Shown piece by piece: positions 22,085-34,044 of a stretch of 64,000 nucleotides of DNA. Source of the stretch: Dryas octopetala. Its lineage: Eukaryota; Streptophyta; Magnoliopsida; Rosales; Rosaceae. Within the stretch, counting starts at the first letter, position 1. Every line of letters begins with the position of its first letter. Made by a program: the position numbers and the translations under genes. A model generated the notes under the pieces. It ran no database searches. It was not told the DNA's origin and was given only the letters and a program-made list of their open reading frames with translations. The DNA lies in NCBI GenBank assembly GCA_963921425.1, contig OY992840.1, forward strand, positions 19,012,621 through 19,076,620. Reading direction: 5' to 3'.

Positions 22085-25000
22085 CTAATTGGGTGCAGGT
22101 GCAACATGCTCAATTGGGTGGTGCGGAACAGCCATCCCACCAGGGGCAGCAACAGCATGCCTGCGTTGTCGCTCGCGAAGATATAGGACAGTAAGGAGAC
22201 AAACAAAAAGAGTCAATATTGTAGCATTTCCTTCTTCCAGCAGCACATTATCTACCCATTCTTCCACTTTCGGATAGACTTCAGGCAATGAATCGATCAA
22301 ATGGACCTACATATAGACCCAAAAGGAGAAAAAGAAAACCAATGAATGAAGGTTCAAGAGAGCTAAGGATTTTGGAATAGATAAAAGGTACAAATCAAGC
22401 ATGCACTCCAAAAGGAAGAATTTATTACATGCATATTGCGGATTTATAGGGATTTACAATTAGAAAGAAAAAGGATTATGAGCAATGCTTAATTTCACTA
22501 AATTATGCCATAATTTTGCCACTTGATACACTTTGCATAAAAACTTGGGCACTTGGTTTCCAAACAATCCAGCATGGTTAATTCCTATACGTCCTAATAC
22601 TTTGGCAAACAATAATATTTTTGAAGGAATAATGAACTTTGCTGGTAACATATAGTATTCCAAAGGAAAAGTTTCCAGAACTCATCCTGCTCTCCATGGT
22701 GCCAATTTAGTAACATTTACATTCCACACAGGGAGCAAGGAATTTATTTTATCTTCTGATGACTGAAAATGAAAAAAGAGAATATGGAGTCTGGGTTTTA
22801 GTTGGAGATGAGTGGGACTCAAAAAAAAATTTATTACAAGAAAAAGAAAGCTCATGCTAGTCCAACAATTGAGAACCTTGATAGATCAAGGAAAAATGGC
22901 CATTAAATCCCAACAGGTGTTGGATAAACAGACAGTACTATTTCAGCGTTCATATTAATTCATGTGAGTAAATAGAACAATTTCTCACATTCAGAAGACT
23001 AGTCTACAGGAATAAGAATCAGAAAAGTCTAACACATATTAAGAAACTTCTGAACTGGCAGATAACACTATAATGGCATTAAAAGGAAGCTAGGTCCAAC
23101 TGTAAGCCAAATGTTACACTTTGAGACACTTAAACATTATTCTAAGAGTGAAAATTGCAGGATACCACTGACTAGTGATTACTAGTTACTACAACTATTA
23201 TGCAAGAAGGCAGAAAGTAAACCAAACAAAAAGAACTAACCAGGAAACCGTCGGCATAATTTTTTCGTATCCATAAACTTGCAAGGGCAAGTGTGACAGG
23301 CAACTTTGCTGCCGGATCAATCTCTACGGCTTGGTCATAGTAACGCTTCGCAAGATGAAGATCCAAAGGCAGCCCTTGTCCATGCTCATGCATGTAACCA
23401 AGGTTGAACATGGCTTGTGCATTAGATTGGGACCTGGCATGTTTGTAAGCCTCTGCGGCACGGTCATAATCTCTCTCAGTACCCTAAGAAAGGAGCAAGG
23501 AAAACAAAAACAGTCAAGCAGAGATCAAGCTGCATTACTCAAATGATATATCCGGAACCTAGAGTAATGACAAACATCTTTCATCTTGAGACACCTACCT
23601 GACCATAATAATACGCATCCCCAATCAACAAAGCAGCATGTTCGTTACCCTGCTCAGATGCCTGCCACCACAAGGAATGTGCACGCTGATGCCTTTCTGC
23701 ATCTGTGCAGAAACCAGATTCTCCTATGCACATGCTACGCTCTCCATATTTGTCAAGAATCCATGCAGCGTTACTTTGGGCAACCTCATAGCCTAACTCA
23801 GCCATTCTTGAATACAAGAAGAATGCCTTGCCCACATCCCCTTTTAAGTATGATTCCAGTGCCCATCTGGACAAGGAACTCCATGGCCCCCTTTCTGCAA
23901 CTAGTTTGTATAATACAGTAGCCTGAAACCAATTAAGTTTTGATCACGAATTGGAATTAGTAAGTCCATACCTGTGTTGGTGCATCTTAATATCATTTAT
24001 TTAGATCGCTATTTGGTTTCAAAAAACTATTAGGAAAAGAAAATTTAATCTTCTAAAAACCTCCTGTTTTATATTTTGTTCTTTAGGGGGGGAAAAGAAA
24101 GGAACTGCAAACAGAAAAAAAGAGACGGCATGTAGACCCCTTAAACAAGATAAAGAACATGAAAAACTAAGAACAAGCCAAACTAAAACAAAAAAGAATT
24201 GTGAGTTTACCCTGGCAAGATTTTTCTTAAGCCCCACTCCAGTATGAAACATCTTCCCCAGCTGGTAGAATGCCTTGGGTTGACCAGCATTAGCAGCCAC
24301 TATAAAGTATTGACATGCAAGTTTCACATCTCTCTTTACCCCAATGCCTTTGAGAAAAATTACTCCTAGGTTATAGTGCCCGCCGGCGTCTTGATTATCA
24401 GCAGCCTTCTCAAAATACTCTTTTGCCTGTAATGAAAAGGATTACACATGGATCACACATGAATCAACCTAACAATGGAACTTGACACAGGTGAATGTTT
24501 TAAATGCTACTTATGGAAAATCATTAAGAAAAGTCCAGAAAAAATACTCCAGGAAATTATTACAACTAACAATGTGACAACGGTGACAACAATCACTAAC
24601 ACAGTTTACAAAACATAACATATAGAGACAGAACACAGATAAAGCTCGACCATTCTTAATGCATAAAGCTTTAAAACACAGATAGAGACAGAACAAAGGT
24701 GCATTCTTACTTTGGTGTAGTTTTTCTTCTCCACCCCATATCCTTGAACATATAAATAACCCATTCCGTTATAGGCCGAATAAAGCTCCTGTTTGGATGC
24801 GAGTGTAAGCCACTCCAGAGCCTTGGTGTAATTCCTCTCAACCCCAGCTCCTCTAGCATAAATCTCCCCAAGGAACTCCATAGCCTTCGGCTCGCCCTTC
24901 TCCACCGACTTCAAAAACCACGACAATGCCTTGGAATGGTCACGGCGCAACCCTCTAAGCCCAAAATAGTAAAAGAGACCGACCCTATACATTGCCGCAG

Positions 25001-25864
25001 CGTTTCCCTTCTGAGCTTGATACTCCAAAATCTGAAAGTCCTCGTCTTCTTCACCTCGGCTTTTCCTCAATGCCTCCTTATTCTCCTCAGCTCCAATGTG
25101 TATCCTCACCGGCTCCATCATCGGCGAGTCCTTCGAAATCAAGAAGCTATTCACAGCTGCCTCGGCTAATTCCGAATAAAGCTTAACCGCTGTATCAAAC
25201 ATCTGCAAACCCAACCAAACCAAAGAAAAACAAAATCAATCCTGGAATTTCATTTACCTCCGCAGCCAAACAGAGATCGAGATTGGAAGAGTAGGGTTTT
25301 CCATACATCTTGCCTAAAGTAAGTGTAAGCGAGAGCCATCTTTGACTGCATGTTACCACCCTCGGCAGCAAAGTAATGGTACATCAAGGCCTTGGCTTTG
25401 TTTTGCTTTCTCATCTGACCCGTACCGTACAGAAACCCCAGCACGGACCGCGCGTGAGGAACACCGCGGGAAGCGGAGGCCTCGATCTCGGAAACGGCAT
25501 CGTCCATGAGCGTCGGATCGCCGGAGCTGACGGACTTGATCAGTTTCGACACGCTGGAGTAGTAGCGCTCGTCGTGCTGGGCGGCCGGGTCGGGCTTAAA
25601 CGGGTCGGGTTCAAAGATTGGGCGCCAGGAGCCCGGGTCGAGCTCCTCCTCGGACTGGGGCGAGGCGGAGTCGCCGAACTCGTCCCAGTCGGGCGAGTCA
25701 TTCTGAGTTGAGTCGGAGGGCGGTCGTGAGTCGTCGGGGGAGTTGGGGGTGTCTAAGAGGTCGTCTTGAGAGAGTACGAGGACGAAGGGACGAGCGAGGA
25801 GAGTGAGAGGGTAGAGAGAGAAAATCAGGAGAGCGAAAATGAGTTTCCGAGCTGCAAAATTCAT
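22085..25864 (-). CDS. HRD3A: ERAD component HRD3A (SEL1L homologue)
   Basis: Six exons (25307-25864, 24711-25202, 24211-24426, 23599-23922, 23241-23483, 22085-22306) give 684 codons; the Arabidopsis protein has about 678. HRD3/SEL1L is the lumenal substrate-recruiting partner of the HRD1 ubiquitin ligase in ER-associated degradation. It begins with a signal peptide ([20 protein letters not shown]). An acidic region follows, then a long series of Sel1-like repeats from about residue 120 to 610 ([73 protein letters not shown]). The C-terminus has one membrane helix ([14 protein letters not shown]) and a basic tail. The chosen start gives the usual signal peptide; an in-frame ATG lies further upstream (25963). 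It is divergent from VPS26C with 234 bp between start codons. Confidence 0.95.
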
Positions 25865-25885
25865 TGCTTTTCCAGTAAAAGAATG

Positions 25886-25917
25886 GAGAAGAAGAAGAAG
25901 AAGAAGAAGAAGAAGAA
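25886..25917. repeat. (GAA)n microsatellite upstream of HRD3A
   Basis: A GAA run of about ten units on the plus strand, in the 5' leader of HRD3A. Read on the minus strand in the HRD3A frame it would encode a run of ten leucines. Confidence 0.9.
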
Positions 25918-26019
25918 AAATTGGGACTTTGGGAAGTTGAGAGAGGGGTAATATTGGGATCAAGGTTAGTTGTATTTTTGTTTCGGTTGGTACTTGCCAC
26001 GTAGAATGTGGTTACAAAG

Positions 26020-26038
26020 CCAATCACATTGTGCCACG
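26020..26038 (+). promoter_or_regulatory. ER stress response element (ERSE) in the HRD3A/VPS26C promoter
   Basis: CCAAT (26020-26024), nine bases, then CCACG (26034-26038): an exact CCAAT-N9-CCACG match. In plants and animals this element binds NF-Y together with an ER-stress bZIP factor (bZIP28 in Arabidopsis). It lies about 155 bp before the HRD3A start codon and 61 bp before the VPS26C one. A further CCACGT motif is at 25996-26002. The match is seen directly; control of HRD3A by it is inferred from the gene's ERAD role. Confidence 0.75.
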
Positions 26039-26098
26039 TTAGCAGTCACACTTTGTGTACATATACGCTGTTTCTGACTTGCTGCTGCGTCGTTAACA

Positions 26099-28778
26099 AT
26101 GTCGATTGAGCTCAAGCTTTCCCGAACCAGCCGTGTTTATCGCCCTTCTGTAATTGCTCTCTCCGTCTCTCTCTCAATTTTTTTCTTGGGCAAACCCTCT
26201 CTCAAATAGTTATACAACTTGTAAATATATGTATTTATATATCATATATGATGGTGATGATGATGATGATGACGATGAGATGATGATACTGGAATTTCAG
26301 GAACTTGTTGAGGGTAAAATCGTAGTGAAGTCACCTTCTTCAATCTCTCACTATGGAATTCGCCTCTCTGTTAACGGATCTGTCAACTTGCAGGTTCGGA
26401 TTTCACCCTCTGTTTGCTTCCCGAGAAAATCAATGAAAGGAAAAGAAAAGAAAAAACAGTATTAAAACTCTTATTTTCCATTACTCTGGTTTATCACTGC
26501 TATACTTTTCTAAAGGTTCGTGGAGGATCGGCGGGAGTTATCGAGAGTTTAGTTGGTGTTGCCAAGCCTATCACCATTGTGTGAGTGAGATTTCCATAGC
26601 TCTTGGGCATTGCTTTGCTACTATTATGTTGCATTTGGTTCTCATGTGCTTCTTCTCCTTTTCTCACTTGGTAGCAGGAATAAAATTATTGAGGTTAGAC
26701 CTTCTGGAAAGATTGCTTCAGGCACATCAGAGGTATCTGTGATAAATAATTCAATTTAAAAGTGCTTTTAAATTTGGAACACTATTTTAAATTTGAGACA
26801 CTCTGATATTCCAAATATGTGTGCTACCCTGGTGAAAAATTATTGTCTTCTGGAATTGAACATTCAAACCACACACTTTCGGTTTTTGTGATTGCCAAAT
26901 GTTGTAAGATTTGCTGATGTAGCGAAACTTATACAAATCTTCTAGTCCGTGATTAAAACCTGTTCATTTTTGCTGCATAACCGCCTTTATTATCCCTTGT
27001 TTCCACTAAACATTTTATCTTTTAGGCGGTTAGCGTTTACTTATGTAGTATTTGTCTGTGTTTTTGGTCAAATCTTTCTCTAGTAGTCTGGTTTCAGTTT
27101 CTGCCTTTACTCCTGTTTTTATACCCAATTAGTTTGAATGCAATGGCCCCTTTCACTTTTCGAGTTACAATAAATTATGGTGGATTTCAAGCTGCTTTGA
27201 TCTTAGTAAAACTTGCATATTCTCTTTTGGTTTGGTTGAATGTGAATTCCAGTTGTATCATTTGCAAATTATAGCTGTTCATGTTTGTTGCAGGTTCCCT
27301 TTTCCATGAATATCAGGCAGCCAGGAGAAGATAACCTAGAAAGGTTCTATGAGACCTTCCATGGAGCAAATATTAACATTCAGGTGCATATTTCTGTCTT
27401 AAATAAGTGCAAATGTTCAGTGCTTCCACTCTGAGTTGAGAATATCTTTAGATTTGATTCCAAATTCCCACCTTTTTAATGCATTTTTTCTTTCCATATT
27501 TATCTGAAACATGATAAAAAGCTTTGTTCCATAGTATTTATTAACTGTAGATATATCGAGAGGATACCTGTATAAATCATTATCTACAACAATGGAGTTC
27601 ATAGTTGAAAGTGATAAAGGTATATATTGACTATATAGATAAGGATTTTATTTGATTTTATTCTTTCTTTGTAATTCCATCTAGATACTTATTTAAAGTT
27701 ACTGCTTTGGTTATTTTGTATTTTTAGCTGATCTTCTTCAGCGACCAGTTTCTCCTGAGATGGTCATCTTTTACATCACTCAGGATACTCAAAGACACCC
27801 GCTGCTTCCTGAATTAAAGTCAGGTTGCTGCTTAACTTGCATTATCTACCACCCCTTTCTTCTTAAAACTTTGAAGTATTGTTTTCATCTTTAATGAATG
27901 TTCAATTTCTTTTGCATGCATAATAAAAGAATGCACCATTTAGAAACTAGTTGTGTTGCATTTAACTTCTAATTTGACGTCGCTTATTATATTTAAAATA
28001 TGGTGAATATGTCATGACATGATCCTATTACTGATGAGAGGTATTGCTGAATAGGTGGATTTCGGGTTATTGGAAAAATGTCTACTCAATGTTCTTTATC
28101 GGATCCCATTACTGGTGAGCTAACAGTAGAAGCATCTGCAGTTCCGATTTGTTCCATTGACCTACACTTGCTTCGTGTAGAGTCAATCCTTCACGGGGAG
28201 AAAATTGTAACTGAAACATCTCTGGTTCAGACTACACAGGCATTCACCTTTCCACATCTTGTCGATGTATTTAACTAACTTACTTCTCATTAACATATTT
28301 GTTGGCCTTACTCTTCCTATATCAGATAGCAGATGGAGATGTCTGTCATAATATGACTCTGCCCATTTATGTTATACTTCCCCGTCTTTTGACTTGTCCT
28401 ACAGTCTTAGCAGGGTAAGTTTCCACCTAGAATAATTTTTGTAGCGAAGACCAAAATAGAGCAATTTAGAGTTATATTCTAACTGTCATTAGCAACATAA
28501 TTCTATTTGTGCAGTCCTTTTTCAATTGAATTTAAGGTTGCCATAGTCATACGCTTCCAGTCAGAGGTAGCCAAATTGCATTCAAAATCTGATCCTACAA
28601 CTCCCAGACTATGGGTAAGCATCATTTCAGCTTAAATGAGAGTGATAGGTATTTGTTCTATCTAACTGTCTTTTTTCCATCTATGACTTCTATCTAACTG
28701 TCTTTTTTCCATCCTGAATTTCAGCTTGCAATGGAAACTTTACCGCTTGAACTTGAAACACGTTTACACGGAGAATAA
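26099..28778 (+). CDS. VPS26C: Vacuolar protein sorting-associated protein 26C (DSCR3 homologue)
   Basis: Eleven exons (26099-26149, 26301-26393, 26516-26580, 26678-26732, 27294-27383, 27535-27619, 27728-27823, 28055-28239, 28326-28414, 28515-28614, 28725-28778) give 320 codons. The product is an arrestin-fold retromer-like cargo-sorting subunit on endosomes. Animal VPS26C belongs to Retriever, and the Arabidopsis protein is linked to root-hair growth. Diagnostic segments are MSIELKLSRTSRVYRPSELV, GSVNLQVRGGSAGVIES, FYETFHGANINIQYLLTVDI and FYITQDTQRHPLLPELKSGG. The intron after exon 8 needs a GC donor (CAG|GCATTC at 28240-28241); with it the frame continues directly into IADGDV, as expected for the family. 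In intron 10 a 25-bp segment is duplicated (around 28650 and 28689). Confidence 0.94.
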
Positions 28779-29699
28779 TAGAACCGCTGAGGGGCTCTCC
28801 TCGTATGCTTTGGGCCTTGAGCGTGGTTGCTGGTCATTGGACTGAACCCCTTCTCATATTGGGCCCTATTTCTTAAAGGACTTCTAGGTGTCTTTGGCTG
28901 TTGTTTGTGGTTGTGTTTTGGGTTTCGGTTCCCTTACTAAAAAAAAAACATGAGCACATCTGACCGTTTGAATCACGTTCTCTTTCAAGTTTCAACGATG
29001 ACCGTTCGAATGTTCAAGATTCATACGTGTTGCACGTGTGGGCAACATATGAAAAGGAAGAATTATACAGTGTAACCTCATGTATCTACTCATGTAAGTC
29101 CAGCAATAATAAGACCACTGCTTAATCCTTTATCATTTATACAACAACATTTCATTCATTCATAATTTTTAGAAACATGGTGTTACCGTCACACACCAAG
29201 GGCTGTGCTTCACTTTAGAGCTCCATGTAGCTAACGTTTTCTTAGTACTTTATTTCAGCGATTCACTTTGGGATGTTGTGGAAAGCCAAAGCAGACTCAG
29301 CATGATTGTCATGGATTTTTTTTTTTTTTTTTTTCAAATGATTTATATTAGTTTATTTTGTTGTTCGAACTATTTTATGTGGATCAAATGCTTCTCTACA
29401 TAAACTGATCGTTTAGTTCAAGAAAACGAAAATTTAAACAAGTGTAGACTTTACGAAGGAAGTTCCACAGCCAGGAAAGCTATGTATTCCGGCCTAATAG
29501 ACTCTCATGAACAGTTATTCATTCAAAACGAATAGAAGAGCAACCTCTGATATCCGTATAAATAGAAGCATCTCATCCTTTATATTATTGAGGGGATATA
29601 CCATCATTCAGGTTCAAAACACTTGGCAGGAAGCAAACCAAATATAAATCACATTCCGATATCCACTCCTCAAAAGAGTACAGCAAAATGACTTGCACT
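28779..29699. other. Intergenic region, no gene seen
   Basis: 3' flank of VPS26C and of the converging aldose 1-epimerase gene. Contains a poly-T run near 29320. No supported feature. Confidence 0.6.
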
Positions 29700-31639
29700 T
29701 CACTCAACTGAAAACTCAAACAACATGCTGTGTCTGTACTTCTCACCAGGTTGAACAACAACAGATGGGAAGTTCGGTGTGTTGATTGCATTTGGGAACC
29801 CCTGTGTCTCCAAACAGAGCCCTGCATGCTTTCCATAAACAGCACCTTCTTTACCGACAACCCCATTGACATAATTCCCAGTGTAAAACTGCACCCCAGG
29901 GGCATTGCTCCATAGGTTAAGGACCCTTGAGCTGGATGGGTCTCTCACCTTTGCAGCATGTTTCAGACCTTCTTTCTCTTCTCCACAGTCAAGCACATAG
30001 TTGTGGTCATACCCTATACCGACCTCATGGATGGACTCACCAATCCTCTTCTCAGTGGTGAAATCAAAGGGGGTGCCTTTAACTGGCTTGATTTCACCTG
30101 TTGGGACTGTGTTTTCATCCACAGGGGTAACATGGTTTCCCCATATTTGAATTGTATGGTCAAGTATGTTTCCCGAGTTATGACCAGCCAAGTTCCAGTA
30201 GGTGTGCTGAGCTAAGCTGACTGGGGTGGGCTTGTTCTCAGCCACTGCTTCCATGTCAAGTCTCATTGTTGTGCTTGAAGTAAGTGTATAAGTTGCAGTC
30301 ACAGAAAGTTTCCCTGGGTAACCTATTTCAAGGAAAAACATAAAACTGAGAGAGGGAAGGGAGAAAGAGATAAATATGATAGATAGATAGACAGAGAGTG
30401 AGAGAGAGAACCTTCCTCCCCATCATGACTATGATATTTAAAAGTGATGGATGGGTTATCGCCTTTTTTATGTTCTGCTACCTCCCATATCTGCTTATCA
30501 TACCCCTTGTGACCACCTAAGTAGAGTGAACAAAAAATATCAGCAGGATGTGTACCACATGATTTCTGTTGTGCAAAAATAAACAAAGGCAACCACAGAT
30601 CATTGATCACACAATCAGACCCATCTTCTAAACACCATAGCTAATACATTCTTCAAGAAAGTGGATTAAGGAAGGTAAAATACAAGAGCTATTGATACTA
30701 TTATAAAACAAAACAAACAAAACCTTTCTTTTTAGTGTACAAGATTTTTCAGTAAATACTATGATATAATATTAATAACAAGCCTTAAGAGAAACCAGAG
30801 ATTTAATGAAAGTTCAAAGCAAGAATGGCATTGCGAATGAAAAGTTGGACAATTCCATACCATGGAGACTGTTTGGAGGTTTGTTGATAGGCAAAGAGTA
30901 CTCAGTTCCGTTGAGTGTAAACTTTCCTTCTTTGATTCTATTTGCGACCCGACCCACAATGCAGCCAAAATAAGGAGCAAGCCCTTTCTGATCACACATG
31001 CATTGACATTCAAAGAGGAAAATACAAATTAAAACAAAAAATTCAACTGATTATACCATGTAAAACTCTAACATTTAAATCCCAATAAATCATCAAATGG
31101 GGCTAAAACCACTATATTCATAGGCAATGTTATATAACCAATGACAAAAAATCAACTGATAGTGCCAAAGAAAAGTGTAGATAGCATTCGCATCAGATCA
31201 CCTAACTTTTTTTCTTTTTGGTTCAACAAATCGCCAAGTACAACAACTGTTTCGCTTTGTTTTCTCATGAAAAAGCTTAATCATGCAATCAATACACCCA
31301 GAATCCATTTTTTTTTAAGAAAGAGTGAATAAAATTTACCATATACGGGTCAACGGAGTCGAATCCAAGAACAACATCAGCCGATTTTCCTTCAAAATTC
31401 ATCATCCAATCCAAACATCAGCAATATTTTTTAGAATGACCAAAACACAACCAAAAAAAAAAAAAAGATTGATATACAATGAAACTGACTATCAAACAGA
31501 AGATTAAGAAAAGTAATTATGTACCATCCTTTCCAGGAACAGACAAGGAGGTGATGGTGCAGCCATAGTTGGAGATGAGAACACGCATGGTCCCATTGTT
31601 GAGTTCAAAGATTTCTGCTTTCTGGTTCTGATCCGCCAT
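29700..31639 (-). CDS. Aldose 1-epimerase (galactose mutarotase)
   Basis: Five exons (31525-31639, 31340-31389, 30861-30987, 30412-30516, 29700-30322) give 339 codons, the usual length. The enzyme interconverts alpha and beta anomers of aldoses such as galactose and glucose. It has no signal peptide, so it is likely cytosolic. Landmarks are [18 protein letters not shown], the substrate-site Arg region [12 protein letters not shown], the catalytic histidine in [13 protein letters not shown] (about residue 172), DHNYVL, and the catalytic glutamate in [17 protein letters not shown]. Start codon ATGGCGGATCAG at 31639 fits the family N-terminus. The five exons end in consensus GT donors. Confidence 0.94.
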
Positions 31640-32904
31640 CGTTAGTGTTCCACTGATAAGTGAGCCAAGAGCGTAACAGAGAGACACTGCCGTTTATATT
31701 GGATTAGATTCTGATGCTTACTCTATTACGGATATATATCCGTATGTATGTATGTACGTATGTATTGTGTGATCAAGGAGTGACGTCATCTCTCCGAGTT
31801 ATGTTGCGACATGTTTCCTAGTTTTACCTGATTCTCTCCCTGCGATCTCTCTGATCTGGTACATCGTACTTATCCTCCAATTTTTTTTCTCTTTTAATAA
31901 ATAAAACAACCGATTTATTATTTCGTTTTACAATAATGTTAATTGTCTTACATTTTTTTTCACATTTGTATACCATTTTATGTGTCATTACTTTACTGGA
32001 AGGATATTTCTTTTTTCTTTTTAAGGTTTTATTTTTTATTTTTTAGTATCCAATGCATGAATGCCATGTAAAGTGGTATGAAATTGTGGTATAAAAATGT
32101 GGTAAGTGTAGCATTACTGAATAAAAAAATAAAAAAAATAATTTTGAATCTATTTAACAAAATACTGAAAAAAAAAATAAAAATCATTGATGAAGTGGAT
32201 GATTTGTTTAAGTTTTTCTTACGCAGTTACCTGCGGAAAAGTTTTTCCATTAAATAATCTTTGGTCAATAAAAACAGAGGACACATAAAAATTTCTTTGC
32301 ATGAATTTTTCGTGATTTATGTCTAACCAACAATATTTATGGAGTTAATTTTCAGTAGAGAAGCCATATATACTGGGAACGGACCTCAATGATCCCAGAC
32401 AAATGTGTGGCTGTTCACGAGTTATTCTATATTGGACAACGTTGGTCATACACACACTCATACTTTGGCCCCAAGAAAAGAAACAAAGAAAACAAATTTT
32501 AAATTCTTTTCGACTGCACGTGATTCACCATCACTTGCTTCCCAAGTAACATCTGCATACATTTCAAATGTTTCGGCAATTTATATTCATTTCTTTTGCA
32601 TAAATATAATTAATTATTGCTGGGAATGAATAATTAATTGGAATATATACAGCATCTATATAGTATTACTCTCCTCTCGAGTACCTTCACACATACACAG
32701 AATCACAATCTCTCTTCCATTTCTTGTTCTGTATATCCATCTTACTCTTACAATCAAATTTCTATTCTACTTGCATGCATACAACTTTTGCTAGCTCTTA
32801 ATTACTTGTGCACAGCTAGCAAGACTAATTTCTACTTACTATAATTCATATCAAAACTACTTGCAGTAGCAGTAGAGAAAAGAAACAAGTATACATATAT
32901 ACCA
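31640..32904. other. Intergenic region between aldose 1-epimerase and the RPL19 copy
   Basis: AT-rich. Holds the short 5' flank of the epimerase gene with a TATGTATGTATGTACG run near 31745, and poly-A/T tracts. I find neither a telo-box nor a site II motif before the RPL19 copy, although those are typical of plant ribosomal-protein genes. Confidence 0.55.
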
Positions 32905-33508
32905 ATGGTGTCACTGAGGCTGCAAAAGCGGCTGGCCGCAAACATACTCAACTGTGGTAAGAAAAGAGCGTGGCTCGATCCCAACCAGACCAATGACATT
33001 TCCATGGCCAATTCCAGTACGTATTAATTTCAAATATTCTTTCTTACTCAATATATAGTATTGGATAATCAGGCAAGCACTGTGAATTGCAGGGATGAGC
33101 ATTAGGAAGCTTGTAAAGGATGGCTTGATCCTCAGGAAACCAATGAAAATCCACTCGAAGGCACGCTCTAAGGAAGCCCATGAATCAAAGAAGAAAGGTA
33201 GGCACTCCGGTTATGGAAGGCGAAAGGGAACCAAGGAGGCAAGGCTGCCATCAAAGGTTCTGTGGATCAGAAGAACAAGAGTATTGCGGAGTTTGCTCCG
33301 CAAGTACCGGGAATTTGAGAAAATAGATGGGCAGCTGTACCACAACATGTACATGAAGGTGAAGGGTAATGTTTTCAGAAATAAACGCATACTCATAGAG
33401 AGCATTCACAGGGTTAAGGCTGGAAAAGAAAGAGAAAGAACACTGTTGCATCAGTTTGAAACCAAGAAAGCCAAGAGCAAAAGCAGAGGACTTCAGGATG
33501 GAGGATAG
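32905..33508 (+). CDS. RPL19: 60S ribosomal protein L19 (eL19), short divergent copy
   Basis: Two exons (32905-33016, 33093-33508) separated by a 76-bp intron give 175 codons. Family marks are [71 protein letters not shown] and YMKVKGNVF. eL19 is a large-subunit protein; its long C-terminal helix reaches toward the small subunit and forms an intersubunit bridge. Plant copies usually have about 205-214 residues. This one stops early, losing about 30 residues of the charged C-terminal tail, and has substitutions at several conserved sites. The intron is intact, so it is not a processed copy. It could be a divergent paralogue or a decaying gene. Confidence 0.82.
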
Positions 33509-34044
33509 ATTAGGCCAAATGATCAGGCAGTACTTATCATATTCAAACTTAAGTTGTCATTAGGAAGGTATATCAAAATTCTTGTATATGTCTTCTACTA
33601 TGTGGTCTGAGTTTTAAAGATATGTTATTTTAGAATTTGTTGGTTTATCTCATAAACTATATCTTCTTCCTTAGGCAACTTTTCTGCATTCCAATATAGC
33701 AAACATCATAATCAAGATTCAAGATGAACCAAAGAAAATTGAAAAGACTGTTCTTTATTAGGTCCCCAATTATTATATGAGCTGTTTTTATTACTTCTAC
33801 AATAATTTCAACTGTTGGGAACATGTGATTACATGCTCGTATGTGATGCATCTTACAAATCAATTCACGATTTATCACCTAATGTAAAGTCCTACGTCCC
33901 TGAATAGGTGACTTAAAATTAATATTGGCTTCAAGAAACCATTCCCAATTACTATAATTACAGATGAAACATAAAGCAGGGGAGAAGACAAGAAAAAAAA
34001 TACCACAGAACTCAGTTGATGCTCACTAATAATTGCAGAGACCA
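33509..34044. other. Convergent intergenic region
   Basis: Shared 3' flank of the RPL19 copy and the converging fusion gene. No supported feature. Confidence 0.6.
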
